Positions 15,394-24,536 are shown, numbered from the stretch's first letter. The stretch: 33,561 nt of DNA from SSSZ01 sp035345935 (GCA_035345935.1 DAORDK010000030.1:1-33561), one strand, 5' to 3'. Numbers and translations: made by a program. The notes: generated by a model not told the origin, from the sequence alone.

Positions 15394-16536
15394 ATGTATA
15401 GCGTAAAAATCTTCAACAGCATCCGCGATGTTCCCTCTGAACCCTGGAACGCTTTGGTCGCGGGACATTCCAGTACCTACTCCCATGAATTCTGGGAAGT
15501 TCTTGAAGACTCTGGACTCAATGATTTTCGCTACAACCATGCGCTGATCTACGACCAAAATTCCGTGCCTGTGGCCTTGGCGAGTTTCTATACCATCACA
15601 ACGGATATTGCGATTTTCTCGACAGGATGGCTTAAAAAGGCCCTGAACGCGATAAGAAGCATCTTTCCCGGATTTTTGAAATTCAAAATGATCGAATGCG
15701 GAACGCCGATCACAATGAATAAACCAATCGTCGTCAAAGCGGGCTGTAACGAGGAAGAAATATTGGCATTTCTCGATACCACCCTATCCGATATTGCAAA
15801 GAAACAACGGGCCTTTGTCGTAGTCATCCGGGATTTTGAACCGCGAAATGCCTATCTTGAGCCCCATATAAGAAACCTGAACTACCATGTCGTGGCAAGC
15901 CTGCCCAACACCTTTATGGATATTACCTGGCAGACGCCGGACCAATATCTTTCGTCCCTGAAAAGCCATTATCGAAGAAAGATACTTATTCATCAAAAGT
16001 CAAACGAAGACCGCGGTATCCGCTACGAGCTCCGCGACGACTTTGGCGAACTCGCCGACAGCCTCTGCGATCAATGGCTAGTCGTCCATGAGAGTGCGAA
16101 GGAGTTCCAGCGCGAAAGACTAACGCCGGAGTTCTACCGGGAGTTCTCTGCGAAACTCGGATCCAAATCCAAGGCATTGCTCTTTTATCGCGACGACGAA
16201 TTGGTAGGCCATGTCCTCCTGTTCGTGGACGGTGAAATACTCCGCTGGCTCTACGTTGGGCGAAAGGAGTCCGTCAAAGACAATCTCTATTTTTATATGT
16301 GCCACAAGATCGTCGAGACCGCGATCCTGTTGAGGGTGAAGCGCCTGGAACTTGGCCTGACGACTTACGAGCCAAAATTGAACCTGGGAGCCCAGACTCT
16401 GCCGGTCAATATTGCCATCAAAACAGCCCGCATTCCAAATATATTCACCGGTTATGTCTATTCGTTACTCAATCACACACCGGAAATAAGAAGTCGAAAT
16501 ATATTCAAGCATAGCGAAGGCGAGAAGGCCTCCTAG
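15394..16536 (+). CDS. FemAB/GNAT-like (acetyltransferase_6) protein, first of a tandem pair
   Basis: The 380-aa product fits the BioF2-like/FemAB-like acyltransferase group often found beside exopolysaccharide or capsule genes. The C-terminal half carries the recognisable part: SLKSHYRRKI, a basic stretch that introduces the catalytic domain, then LLFYRDDELVGHVLLFVDGEILRWLYVGR and LELGLTTYEPK. No signal peptide or membrane helix is evident. It and the next gene are clear paralogues over their whole length (shared DIAIF.(T/S)GWL, L.SLKS.(F/Y)RRK-like blocks). The codon use is more AT-rich than in the nif genes, suggesting transfer. The substrate is unknown; acylation of a surface sugar is a guess from context. 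Confidence 0.75.
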   Translation: MYSVKIFNSIRDVPSEPWNALVAGHSSTYSHEFWEVLEDSGLNDFRYNHALIYDQNSVPVALASFYTITTDIAIFSTGWLKKALNAIRSIFPGFLKFKMIECGTPITMNKPIVVKAGCNEEEILAFLDTTLSDIAKKQRAFVVVIRDFEPRNAYLEPHIRNLNYHVVASLPNTFMDITWQTPDQYLSSLKSHYRRKILIHQKSNEDRGIRYELRDDFGELADSLCDQWLVVHESAKEFQRERLTPEFYREFSAKLGSKSKALLFYRDDELVGHVLLFVDGEILRWLYVGRKESVKDNLYFYMCHKIVETAILLRVKRLELGLTTYEPKLNLGAQTLPVNIAIKTARIPNIFTGYVYSLLNHTPEIRSRNIFKHSEGEKAS

Positions 16537-16567
16537 CGATAAGCCATCTCGAAAGACTGCCGCAGAT

Positions 16568-17737
16568 ATGTACAAGATCAGGGTATTTGATAGCCTAAGC
16601 AGGGTTCCGCTGACGGAATGGAATTCTCTTGCAAAGGCCCGCTGCTATACCTATACCCCAGAATACCTCGAGATGATCGAATCGTTGGATACCCACGACA
16701 ATCACCGTCGATACGGAATGTTATTTGATGAAAACGAGCAACTCGTTGGATTGACGCATTTCAGTATAACAAGAACGGATATCGCGATCTTTGCGTCGGG
16801 CTGGTTAAGATCGGCGCTCAAGGGAATCCGACAACTATTCCCGAATTTCCTGAAAATCAGAATGCTGGAATGCGCCTTACCGATTTCTCTGACCAGCGAT
16901 TCTGCCAACCGCGATGCAATTTGCCATCGAAAGGCAACCGAAACCCTCGCGAAGACCCTGGTTGAATTCGCGCGGGACAACGGAATTTTTTTGGTCATCA
17001 TCGGGGCATTCGAGCCGCAGGACCGTCCCAGCGAGCCATGCCTGATCGATCTTGGTTATCAGTTCGTAGCCTGCCTGCCCGTAGCGACCCTGGACATTGC
17101 CTGGGACACCCCGACTGATTACCTTTCTTCCATGAAAAGCTATTTTCGCAGCAAACTGCAAAGGCACGCGCGGATAAACGAGGCTAATGGAATACGCTGT
17201 GAGCTACGCGGTCAATTTGACCATCTGGCCGAGGTGCTTTGGCAACAGTGGCACGTCGTTCACGAACATGCCACCGAATATAGCGGGGAGACATTGACGC
17301 CAGCCTTTTATCGAGATTTCTCAATAAAGTTTGGCAACCGATCGAAAGTACTGCTCGTCTACTCCAACGATAGTCTGGTGGGTCATGCCCTGCTGCTTCT
17401 GGACGGAGACACTCTCCGCTGGAGAAATTTCGGGCGCACGAAGGCGGAGAACGACAGCCTCTATATCTATGTTTGCCAGAAGGTCGTGGAAACTGCAATA
17501 CACTTGGGAGTCAACCGGCTGGACATGGGAGTCACCACGTACGAGGTCAAGAGAGACTTTGGCGCATCCATTATCCCCCGCAGGATTGCCATCTGGGTTT
17601 CATGGAATATATTCAACCGATATTCGGCCTGGGTCTACTCTCTGCTGAATCATATTCCGGACATTCAAACCAAAAATATCTTCAAGAAAAGCAATCAACC
17701 TCCACGGGCTCATCATGAAGGCCCAATGGCGTCATAA
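16568..17737 (+). CDS. FemAB/GNAT-like (acetyltransferase_6) protein, second of a tandem pair
   Basis: A 389-aa paralogue of the preceding protein, beginning MYKIRVFDSLSRVPLTEWN against MYSVKIFNSIRDVPSEPWN. The same blocks recur: TDIAIFASGWL (about 74-84), SSMKSYFRSKL, VLLVYSNDSLVGHALLLLDGD and RLDMGVTTYEVK. It starts 31 bases after the first gene, so both are probably on one transcript. Its last six bases overlap the end of the convergent KpsS-like gene. Divergence is large, so the duplication is old or the two arrived together. The function is inferred only as a possible acyl or aminoacyl transfer to a cell-surface polymer. Confidence 0.75.
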   Translation: MYKIRVFDSLSRVPLTEWNSLAKARCYTYTPEYLEMIESLDTHDNHRRYGMLFDENEQLVGLTHFSITRTDIAIFASGWLRSALKGIRQLFPNFLKIRMLECALPISLTSDSANRDAICHRKATETLAKTLVEFARDNGIFLVIIGAFEPQDRPSEPCLIDLGYQFVACLPVATLDIAWDTPTDYLSSMKSYFRSKLQRHARINEANGIRCELRGQFDHLAEVLWQQWHVVHEHATEYSGETLTPAFYRDFSIKFGNRSKVLLVYSNDSLVGHALLLLDGDTLRWRNFGRTKAENDSLYIYVCQKVVETAIHLGVNRLDMGVTTYEVKRDFGASIIPRRIAIWVSWNIFNRYSAWVYSLLNHIPDIQTKNIFKKSNQPPRAHHEGPMAS

Positions 17738-18958
17738 CGGCACGCCAACTTTATTCTCCCGGAGGCGTCGAACGGTCTCATCCACCGCAGCGCTCTGTCC
17801 CGGCTCGTTGAAAAACAGCCCTCGCACCAGAATGGTCTGCGCCATCAGTTTGAGAAAAGCCTCGACCAGCTCCCGATGAGGCTTCCCAGGCTCCCGCCAG
17901 TAGTGGTCGAGCGGCCCTTGATTCGTCATGCCGACGATATTGTAGATGGCATCCCCCAGGATCATGACCGGGCAACCGAGCTGCAATGCGCGTATCCCGG
18001 CAGTGCTATTCACCGTAATCACCCCCTGCGCTCCGTTGATCATCTCGTCCAGATTTCCGCCGTCGAAAAAATCGATACGATCGGACAGGCCCGCTTCCGA
18101 CGCCCATTGAAATATCCGCCTTTCCCAATTCTTCATTCCGGTATCCAAGGGATGAGTCTTGAAGACCAACCTGGTCTGGGCACGCGCGTTTTCCGCGAAG
18201 GACTTCATCACAAGCCGTATCGGCTCCTCCAGGTCTGCAAAAGGCGAATAGGAAACAATCGAGTAATCGTGCTCCAATTGCAGGGGGAAGAGGAAATAGG
18301 GTGCGCCGCTTTCCTTCAACGAAGTCAGGTGATTCGCTGCGCGGTTCTTTTTCGCCTTCGACAGAAAAAGTCTTTTAGTCCCATGGAGATAGTGCAGCAC
18401 CAGATGTTCTCTGTTGTCGGTGCGGCGATAATGGGGGTACAAGAAGGAAAACAAGGAGTTTGCAAGTTCAAAGAACAGATAAATGGCTTCGATGGCAAAC
18501 AAATTATTTCTATAGCGCACCGCAGTATCGATATCCGGGGAATTTTCGGCTAGCGCCATGATTTTTTCCGGGTCCCGGGGGAAGCGTGAGCTTCCATTCA
18601 TACCGTCTTGCTCTAGGGTTATCCAATCCGGACGCAAATAACCCAGATCGGTCACGACCACTCTGACGCCACGGGTATGCGCCATCGCTATGGCGACTTT
18701 GTGATAACTCCGTTGTTCGCCACATAGAAAAATATCGGTCACCCGCCGGGAATCCAGGAATTCCGCAAGGAAGCCTGGCCAATCGGAAAGCCTGCCACGG
18801 TAACCGATCGCATTCGGCCCGTGCCAGAAGAGCTGGTCTCCGGCGCAGAAGTTGATCCTTGTGACCTGATAACCCAATCTGGCGAGTCCGTCGCCAACAC
18901 GCTTGTAAAACGAGGTGGGTTCGCCCTGCAAAAAAAGGAAATGTCGCCGTTCCATCAT
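17732..18958 (-). CDS. KpsS/LipB-like capsule polysaccharide biosynthesis protein
   Basis: The family (capsule polysaccharide biosynthesis, KpsS type) adds Kdo residues that link capsule to a lipid anchor. The 408-aa product begins MMERRHFLFLQGEPTSFYKR, the typical N-terminal block, and has DLGYLRPDWITLE, LFPLQLEHDYSI, FKTHPLD and VNSTAGIRALQLGCPVMILG, all family motifs. Two adjacent ATGs (18958, 18955) follow AAGG; longer starts at 18991 and 19036 lack a site. E. coli KpsS is near 390 aa. It is convergent with the GNAT-like pair and isolated from other capsule genes here. The base composition is lower in GC than the flanks. Confidence 0.82.
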   Translation of the reverse strand: MMERRHFLFLQGEPTSFYKRVGDGLARLGYQVTRINFCAGDQLFWHGPNAIGYRGRLSDWPGFLAEFLDSRRVTDIFLCGEQRSYHKVAIAMAHTRGVRVVVTDLGYLRPDWITLEQDGMNGSSRFPRDPEKIMALAENSPDIDTAVRYRNNLFAIEAIYLFFELANSLFSFLYPHYRRTDNREHLVLHYLHGTKRLFLSKAKKNRAANHLTSLKESGAPYFLFPLQLEHDYSIVSYSPFADLEEPIRLVMKSFAENARAQTRLVFKTHPLDTGMKNWERRIFQWASEAGLSDRIDFFDGGNLDEMINGAQGVITVNSTAGIRALQLGCPVMILGDAIYNIVGMTNQGPLDHYWREPGKPHRELVEAFLKLMAQTILVRGLFFNEPGQSAAVDETVRRLRENKVGVPL

Positions 18959-19804
18959 ACCTTCGCGATTTTTCCGCTCAGTTTTATTCATAATCAATAG
19001 CTTGGGAACGCCAAGCAAAGGCGCTGCACGCGCCACCCGGGGTTGAGTTTATGGCCCGCGATACAGGTTTTCCGAGAGACTTCAAATCTTCGTTCCGGCG
19101 AGCCGACACCCTGCATTTTCCGCCGCTACGGGTCGGGCATCGAATCGATTCATGGCGACCGGTTCGTCGCTCGATTGACGCCTGGAGCGAAGAGCCGTGG
19201 CGGTGGTCCGGGGCCGAAGCACAACCCGCAGGGAATGCCGGGCATTGAATCGCAACCCGCTTACCGCGCAGCCAATCCTCGAACGCCGCTCACGGGGTCA
19301 CCTCGGGCTCCTCACCGCTACGCCAATCGAACCTTCCTCGCGATAGCGAAACCTGCTCGTCGGTTCTTTGTGTTGAGTCTTTATCGGACCCTGCCCAGGG
19401 GGGCCCGCCAAATCTTCAGGATGCCACCCAGGATCGGAAGTCCTGCGCATTTTTGGGAGTATCCAGGGCTGATCGATACTGGTCAATCGTCGTATTGACG
19501 AGCGCTTGTCGTTTGATTTATCTCCGACGGTCCGCTCGAGAGTGCTATCGGCCTGGGAGGGTTTATTCGCGCACCCAGCTTGCCGACGCAATGGCATGAG
19601 CAGATGGGTTCACCGGGCTGCGCGGTAGCCCTCGCTGCGGTCGGGTTGCCGAGCAGAAACGGCGCCAGCGTCCCCCACCTCGCCAAGGTTAAGCTAGGAA
19701 TTGCGAGCCTTTCCGTGATGAAAATTTCGCGTTTTATTGATTTTTCGCAAACCACACTATGAGGAAAGGCATACTTTCCTCTTGTCTGTCGTTTCAGCGA
19801 GGCA
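18959..19804. other. Long non-coding stretch between the KpsS-like and PAS-LuxR genes
   Basis: About 850 bases hold no frame that looks coding: the open frames have mixed, low-quality composition and no family features. The left part is the leader of the KpsS-like gene and the right part, AT-rich near 19715-19770, is probably the PAS-LuxR promoter region. No tRNA, hairpin terminator or insertion-sequence end was recognised. Confidence 0.5.
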
Positions 19805-19810
19805 ATGCCC

Positions 19811-21235
19811 ATGGACCTCTCCGCGCAAAGCCATCTGGCCGCAAAGGCCAGCGATCATACCGGCCTACCGGTCGACTTCAGCGACTGGTCGGTGCTGTGG
19901 GCAAACGAAGCGCTACACCGACTGCTCGGCTACGCCGAGACCGAACTGATCGACCAGCCTTGCCGGAACCTCTTTCCCGATCGGGCCAGCTGCGAACGCT
20001 TCTGGCAGGAGGTTCTGCATCAGATCGGCACCCGCAACTACTTCAAGGGCCAGGTCATTCAGCGCCGCAAGGATGGGGCTCCGGCGTATTGCGAGGTCAG
20101 CGTCCAGCCTGTCGAAGGCGTTTCGCGCGCCTATTTGGCATCATTCGACATCGCGGCGCCAAGCCGCGAGCGGCGTCGCAATATTGCGGACCAGCTCCAA
20201 GTTCTGGCCGCGATCAGCGATGGCGTCATCGTCTTCTCGGGACAGGGCCAGATTCTTTTCAGCAACCCGAGCTTCGACGCCATGTTCGGTTACGAAGCCG
20301 GTGTACTGATCGGTCGGGACATTGCCATGCTCAATGGAGACGATACGGCCGACGCGGAGACGAGCGCCCAGGAGGTGCGGCGCGCCCTACGGGAGGAAGG
20401 CACCTGGCAAGGCGACAGCATCAGTCGGCGCAAGGATGGAACCCGTTTCTGGACGAATTCGACCATCTCCAGCCATACGCTCCCGGAACAGGAGCCGATG
20501 TGGATCGCCGTGGTGCGCGACACCACCCAGCGCCGGGCTCTGGAAGACGAACTCAAGCACAGCAAGGAACAGCTCGAACTGGCGATGCGGGGATCTTCCT
20601 CGGGCATGTGGTCAGTAGATATGCTCGGCGGGGACATGGTCTGCGACGCCCGGGTATTCGAGATCTTCGGCCTCGACCCGCAACGGGGCGCCATGACGCG
20701 GGAACGCTGGGTCGGCGCGATCCACCCGGACGACCTGGAGTATGCCGTTGCGGTCTTCCGGCAGCACCTCAAGGGCGAGACCCCGATCTTCCAGATCGAG
20801 CACCGGATACGGCATACGGATGGCCACTGGGTCTGGGTTCTGGCCAGCGGCAAGGTCATGGAGCGCACCGAAAACGGCTGGGCCACCCGGATCATCGGCA
20901 CCTGCCAGGATGTCAGTGCCCAGAAGCGACTCACCCAGGAAACCGAAAATCTCATGATTCGCCTGGAATCCTTCCTCAAATCCGCCGGCATGTCGCAACC
21001 GGCCGGGCAGCGCCCGCCGCCCAGGTCGCGGGCCGCCGACCAGTTGACCCGACGGGAGAAGGCGGTCCTCGTCCTGATCGCCGAGGGCCTCACCTCGACC
21101 CAGATTGCCCAACGCATGCATCTATCCCCGGGGACCATCGGCTCGCACCGGCGCAACCTGATGGCGAAGCTGGACCTGCACAGCTCGGCGGAAGTCACCC
21201 GCTTCGCTCTGGAGCATGGGCTGCTCAGCGACTAG
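19811..21235 (+). CDS. Triple-PAS LuxR-type transcriptional regulator
   Basis: A cytoplasmic one-component regulator. Numbered from the ATG six bases upstream (19805), it has three PAS domains (about 24-118, 130-245 and 255-375; the third has the PAS fold/PAC pattern HRIRHTDGHWVWV) and a C-terminal LuxR/FixJ helix-turn-helix (about 413-470) with LTRREKAVLVLIAEG and IGSHRRNLMAKL. I prefer the ATG at 19811 because GAGG is eight bases before it and the fragment at 15268 shares this start. No receiver or kinase domain is present, so it probably senses redox, light or a ligand through PAS. Targets are unknown. Confidence 0.88.
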   Translation: MDLSAQSHLAAKASDHTGLPVDFSDWSVLWANEALHRLLGYAETELIDQPCRNLFPDRASCERFWQEVLHQIGTRNYFKGQVIQRRKDGAPAYCEVSVQPVEGVSRAYLASFDIAAPSRERRRNIADQLQVLAAISDGVIVFSGQGQILFSNPSFDAMFGYEAGVLIGRDIAMLNGDDTADAETSAQEVRRALREEGTWQGDSISRRKDGTRFWTNSTISSHTLPEQEPMWIAVVRDTTQRRALEDELKHSKEQLELAMRGSSSGMWSVDMLGGDMVCDARVFEIFGLDPQRGAMTRERWVGAIHPDDLEYAVAVFRQHLKGETPIFQIEHRIRHTDGHWVWVLASGKVMERTENGWATRIIGTCQDVSAQKRLTQETENLMIRLESFLKSAGMSQPAGQRPPPRSRAADQLTRREKAVLVLIAEGLTSTQIAQRMHLSPGTIGSHRRNLMAKLDLHSSAEVTRFALEHGLLSD

Positions 21236-21377
21236 GGAGAGTCGTCCTTGCTCTCCAGGCGTCGGAGCAGGCCAAAATGCCCTCAGCAGGAGAGAAAATT
21301 ACCCCATCCATGCGATGCCCTCGTTCTAGCCGCTTGCCTATAATCGGCAGTCCTGACCCCGCAGCCATGGATTCGAA

Positions 21378-21704
21378 GTGCAACAAGAAAAATCTGACGA
21401 GGCGGCCTGCAAGCTTGAATCGCATCTGGTTGAATCCTCAACCCAGTCCGACCTAAGGGCGAGATTCGCCGCGACCTTTCTGGCGACCCTGGATTACTTC
21501 ACGAAGCCGGCGGGCAAATTACGCTGGCCCGAACCCGAAGAACTCAGGGTGCTTTCGGCGCTGTACGAACCCGGCTCATTCAATATTTCAGGAATTCGCA
21601 GTCGCTGTACCGCGTGCTCTCATCTCTCGCCCTGCATCGTCGCCCGCGCCTTGGAGCTTTGCGACCACCTTGGCGGGAGCAGGCCGGAATCCCCACAGGC
21701 CTGA
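21378..21704 (+). CDS. Small cysteine-containing hypothetical protein
   Basis: I do not recognise it. The 108-aa frame opens with a GTG and has weak ribosome-binding evidence, but from about residue 27 on the codons look coding (ARFAATFLATLDYFTKPAGKLRWPEPEELRVLS is one continuous run split here only for naming). It has a C-X2-C-X5-C group in CTACSHLSPC (about 82-91) and a further Cys eight residues later, possibly a metal or cluster site. It follows the PAS-LuxR gene by about 140 bases. It may be a real small regulator-linked gene or a chance frame. Confidence 0.4.
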   Translation: MQQEKSDEAACKLESHLVESSTQSDLRARFAATFLATLDYFTKPAGKLRWPEPEELRVLSALYEPGSFNISGIRSRCTACSHLSPCIVARALELCDHLGGSRPESPQA

Positions 21705-21813
21705 AGTCTACCGCTGCAAGCTTGGCGACGCCCAAGCAATCCCTTGTGTGGACCTCCCACACTTCGGCGGCCAGGCGGGCACCACGTCCACGGACGCGGT
21801 GCGCCGCCCAACA

Positions 21814-22119
21814 TCAGAGCACCGACTCGAACAATTCCAGTTGCGGCGGACCACGGTAGAAATCCCGCGGGGTCTGCCCGGCCTGCATGTGGGCTCTGCG
21901 AAAGGCTTCGGAATGCGTCCAGTCGGAAAAGGCCTGCTCCGACTCCCAGGTCGAATGGGAGACGAACAAGGTGTATTGGTCGTTGCTCTCGCCCCGCAGC
22001 AGATGGAACGAGACGAAACCCGGCACCGCGTCCAGGTAGCTGTTGCGGCTACGCCAGTGGGCGACGAAATCCTCCTCGCGCCCGAGCGCAATGCGAAAGC
22101 GGTTCATGGCAAGAAACAT
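21814..22119 (-). CDS. ABM-domain (antibiotic biosynthesis/heme-degrading type) monooxygenase
   Basis: The 101-aa product is a small ferredoxin-fold monooxygenase of the ABM family. It has MNRFRIALGREEDFVAHW at the start, VPGFVSFHLLRGES in the middle and SHSTWESEQAFSDWTHSEAFRRAH, a typical ABM core with W-E-S and H-A motifs. Close relatives degrade heme (HmoA/IsdG type) or act on quinones; which applies cannot be told. The ATG at 22119 follows GAGGAG, and longer upstream frames overlap the divergent TPR gene and were rejected. It is transcribed away from the TPR gene. Confidence 0.82.
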   Translation of the reverse strand: MFLAMNRFRIALGREEDFVAHWRSRNSYLDAVPGFVSFHLLRGESNDQYTLFVSHSTWESEQAFSDWTHSEAFRRAHMQAGQTPRDFYRGPPQLELFESVL

Positions 22120-22136
22120 TGTGACTCCTCGTAGGG

Positions 22137-22153
22137 ATTGCACGCTTGTTGCT
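22137..22153 (+). promoter_or_regulatory. Possible sigma-54 promoter for the TPR gene
   Basis: ATTGCACGCTTGTTGCT fits the consensus at TGCACG and TTGCT with exact spacing, but the first base of the invariant GG is T. It is 41 bases before the TPR start. No TGT-N10-ACA site was found nearby, so this is a weak call. Confidence 0.35.
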
Positions 22154-22193
22154 TCAGCCGGTCGGTTTCCCTTACCGACGATACCCAGCAAAA

Positions 22194-22658
22194 ATGAACG
22201 CAATCGATGATGACGACAAAGTCGACTTCGGCCCAATGCCGCCTGAAGTCAGCACCCTGATCCAGCAAGGCGTTGCAGCCTATTTCGACGACCGCAACCT
22301 GGCCGAACGCCTTTTCCTCGAGGCCGTTTCGCTGGCGCCCGACGTCCTTGCCGCCCGTCGCTGTCTGGTCAAACACTACAACCGCTGTCGCGAATTCGAC
22401 AAGGCGCTCGCCGCCGCCCGGGGCTGGGTCGCGGCGGCCGCTCGCAGCGCCGGCCTGCCCGATGACTGGATTCTGTGGAAATCCGCCCCCGGACCGGCGC
22501 TGGCCGCCCTCAAGGGTCTGGCCTTCGTGCACCTGCGTTGCGGGGAGCCCGTCCAAGCGGAGGCCATGATCCGGCGGGTCATCGCCCTGGATCCGCACGA
22601 TGCCGTTGGTGGATCGGTGGTCGCCGCGCTGCTCGAGGAAACGCGGCTGACCGCCTGA
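22194..22658 (+). CDS. TPR-repeat protein
   Basis: The 154-aa product is soluble and helical. About residues 22-90 form tetratricopeptide-like helices (YFDDRNLAERLFLEAVSLAPD then HYNRCREFDKALAAARGW), and a third repeat covers about 103-137 (LRCGEPVQAEAMIRRVIALDPHD). Such proteins are adaptors for protein complexes. It is convergent with the AAA+ ATPase, 16 bases apart. TPR proteins occur in nif regions of other betaproteobacteria, which suggests but does not prove a role in nitrogenase assembly. The ATG at 22194 is chosen over an earlier in-frame start because the region upstream overlaps regulatory DNA. Confidence 0.78.
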   Translation: MNAIDDDDKVDFGPMPPEVSTLIQQGVAAYFDDRNLAERLFLEAVSLAPDVLAARRCLVKHYNRCREFDKALAAARGWVAAAARSAGLPDDWILWKSAPGPALAALKGLAFVHLRCGEPVQAEAMIRRVIALDPHDAVGGSVVAALLEETRLTA

Positions 22659-22674
22659 GGCTCCTGACCGGGCT

Positions 22675-24381
22675 TCATCCATGCACCGGCGCTTGATCGA
22701 GGGCCCGGAACATAGAACAGCGGCGGAATACGTCTTCGGTCGGCGGCAGCCCCTTCTGACTGCAGTACTTGGCTACCAGTTTGGCCAGGCCCTTGATGTC
22801 CCGCCCCGAGGCGTCGGGGAAGATGTCCGGCAAACGTTCCATCAAGGCCTGCTCCACAACCAGGCCGAACTGTTCGGCCATGACGCCCCAGATTTTCCTG
22901 CGATCCTCGCGTTGCGGTGCGTGGAAGCGGATGAGGGCGATGCAGCGGGAAACGATGGCTTCGTCGATGTCGTCCACCCGATTGGTGGTGAGGAACAACA
23001 GGCCGTTGAAGTATTCCAGCACGCGCAGGAAGACGCCGACTACGGCATTCATGGTGATGTTGTCGTCGCGCTTCTTGATGTACACGTCGGCTTCGTCGAT
23101 CAGCATCACCGCCCCCCAGCGCTGGGCGCGGGTCAGAACGTCCTTCAAGGCGGTTTCCATGGCCGCCACGTTGAGCCCCAGTTGACCTGAATGCACGCGG
23201 TAGAGCGGGCGCTTGATGATTTCCGAATACACCTCGGCGGTCAGCGTCTTGCCCACTCCCGGGGGCCCTGCGCAGAGGACCGTCGTGCCGCCCGACTTGC
23301 CGGCGACGATGTCGTCCATCAGGACGTCCATTTCGGCGGTGAGGATGTCGATGAGGTCGGTCTGCTCGGGGGGCAGCACCAATTTATCCTTCAGTTCCGG
23401 CTGGTAGGCGTAGGGCTCGATGTCGTCCACGTGCACCCAGACGTAGTGGTGCAGATCGAGGTGGAACATGAGGATGAGGAAATGCACCGGCAGTTCGGTA
23501 AACAACCCCTTCTTGATGCCGGCCTGGGTGTCCTCGACTTCGGCCTCCTCCTTGCCCGACAGCCGCGAATTCCTCTGTACGCGGCGGACGAACTTGGCCA
23601 GGATGTCGCCGGTCGCATCCATCGCCAGCACCCGGTCGCCGAGGATGCTTTCGTCGTTCACCAGCCGTGCCGGACTGCCGGTGGAGGAGAGAATGATCTG
23701 GTCCTTGCGCGAAAAATCCGTGTCGCGATGGGTCGCCGTCGGATTTTCGGCGAACCAGCCGGTACCGCTGCCGGAAAACTGCGCCCCGTACTGTGCCCGC
23801 CACTCGAAATAGCGCGCCGCCCCCTCTTCGTAGGCGGCGATCAGGGCAGGAGTCTCCTTGACGTATCCCTTGGCGGCAAGGATCTCTGCCACCGTACGAC
23901 CGGCGATGTCGGGCCCTGAGATGCGCAGCGTCGCCGTCGCCATCTTGGCCCGCGAATTGGCCTTCAGCTCCAGAAATATCTTGCCGCTTTCCTCTTCCGA
24001 CGGCGGTGTGAAGTCCAGCCGGCTGACCACCCAGGCCAGCGGCTTGCCCGTGACTGCCGCCGAGAAGACCCAGCCGCGTTCGGCGTCTTCGGCCAGGTAA
24101 CGGGCGATGGCCGGCACCGCCATCTCCAGTTCTTCGGCCTCGAAGCGGTGGCCGCCGGTGGCCAGCGCGGTGCGTAGCGTGGCAATCTGCGCCGCTTGTG
24201 CTCTCAGCTCAAGGTCGCCTTCGCCGTAGAGCGCTTGCAACATATCCAGCTCGACCGGCTCGAACCGGTTGAAGGGCACCTCGACGCGATTGCCGAAGCG
24301 CAACTGGTCGCGGTATTCCTCCAGGCGCGGAAAGGCCCGCATCATCGGCTCGATGTGCCGGCGGTCGACGGCAAGTTTCAT
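22675..24381 (-). CDS. AAA+ ATPase with unknown N-terminal half, linked to NifX-like gene
   Basis: The 568-aa product has a C-terminal AAA+ module (about 330-560) with Walker A GPPGVGKT (372-379), Walker B VMLIDE (425-430), sensor 1 asparagine in TTNR (465-468), a following arginine-finger candidate R479 and sensor 2 region ASGRDIKGL. The N-terminal half (1-330) matches no domain I recognise; it has YFEWRAQYGAQFSGSGTGWF (191-210). AAA+ enzymes of this kind remodel or unfold partner proteins. GAGG precedes the ATG at seven bases, a sigma-54-type promoter lies 30 bases upstream and a TGT-N10-ACA site further up. A broken second copy is at 28640-29746. Function is unknown; a role in nitrogenase maturation or protection is inferred. 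Confidence 0.9.
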   Translation of the reverse strand: MKLAVDRRHIEPMMRAFPRLEEYRDQLRFGNRVEVPFNRFEPVELDMLQALYGEGDLELRAQAAQIATLRTALATGGHRFEAEELEMAVPAIARYLAEDAERGWVFSAAVTGKPLAWVVSRLDFTPPSEEESGKIFLELKANSRAKMATATLRISGPDIAGRTVAEILAAKGYVKETPALIAAYEEGAARYFEWRAQYGAQFSGSGTGWFAENPTATHRDTDFSRKDQIILSSTGSPARLVNDESILGDRVLAMDATGDILAKFVRRVQRNSRLSGKEEAEVEDTQAGIKKGLFTELPVHFLILMFHLDLHHYVWVHVDDIEPYAYQPELKDKLVLPPEQTDLIDILTAEMDVLMDDIVAGKSGGTTVLCAGPPGVGKTLTAEVYSEIIKRPLYRVHSGQLGLNVAAMETALKDVLTRAQRWGAVMLIDEADVYIKKRDDNITMNAVVGVFLRVLEYFNGLLFLTTNRVDDIDEAIVSRCIALIRFHAPQREDRRKIWGVMAEQFGLVVEQALMERLPDIFPDASGRDIKGLAKLVAKYCSQKGLPPTEDVFRRCSMFRALDQAPVHG

Positions 24382-24407
24382 GGGCTGCCTCTTCGAGAGT
24401 TCGGATG

Positions 24408-24422
24408 GCAGACGACTAGCCA
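24408..24422 (-). promoter_or_regulatory. Sigma-54-type promoter for the AAA+ ATPase gene
   Basis: Read on the minus strand TGGCTAGTCGTCTGC has TGGC, exact GG-N10-GC spacing and CTGC. The same element is kept in the second copy (29773-29787, TGGCTAGTGCTCTGC), where the two spacer bases differ and the key bases do not. The NifA-type site at 24537 is about 120 bases upstream of it. Confidence 0.6.
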
Positions 24423-24483
24423 GATTCGTGCCTTTGCGGCCGACGGAAAAACCGGCCAGGAATCAGGAGGTTCCCGGCAGCGA

Positions 24484-24500
24484 GTGGAACGTTTCTCGCT
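24484..24500 (+). promoter_or_regulatory. Candidate sigma-54 promoter for the NifX-like gene
   Basis: GTGGAACGTTTCTCGCT keeps GG-N10-GC, with AACG in place of CACG and TCGC in place of TTGC. The second copy has CTGGAACGCTTCTCGCT at the same position (29849). The NifA-type site lies downstream of it, which is unusual, so the call is tentative. Confidence 0.4.
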
Positions 24501-24536
24501 ACCTGGCGGGAAAGACCGGCCAAATCCGCATCGCGC

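Noticed and set aside
19043..19498. Possible 151-aa gene upstream of PAS-LuxR
   Set aside because: Composition erratic, no ribosome-binding site, no recognisable features.
21236..21275. Rho-independent terminator after the PAS-LuxR gene
   Set aside because: GGAGAG pairs with CTCTCC, but the stem is only six pairs and no T-run follows.
19759..21456. 565-codon plus-strand open frame overlapping the PAS-LuxR gene
   Set aside because: Another frame of the same strand; Arg/Pro-rich with no motifs, while the overlapping frame has clear PAS and LuxR domains.
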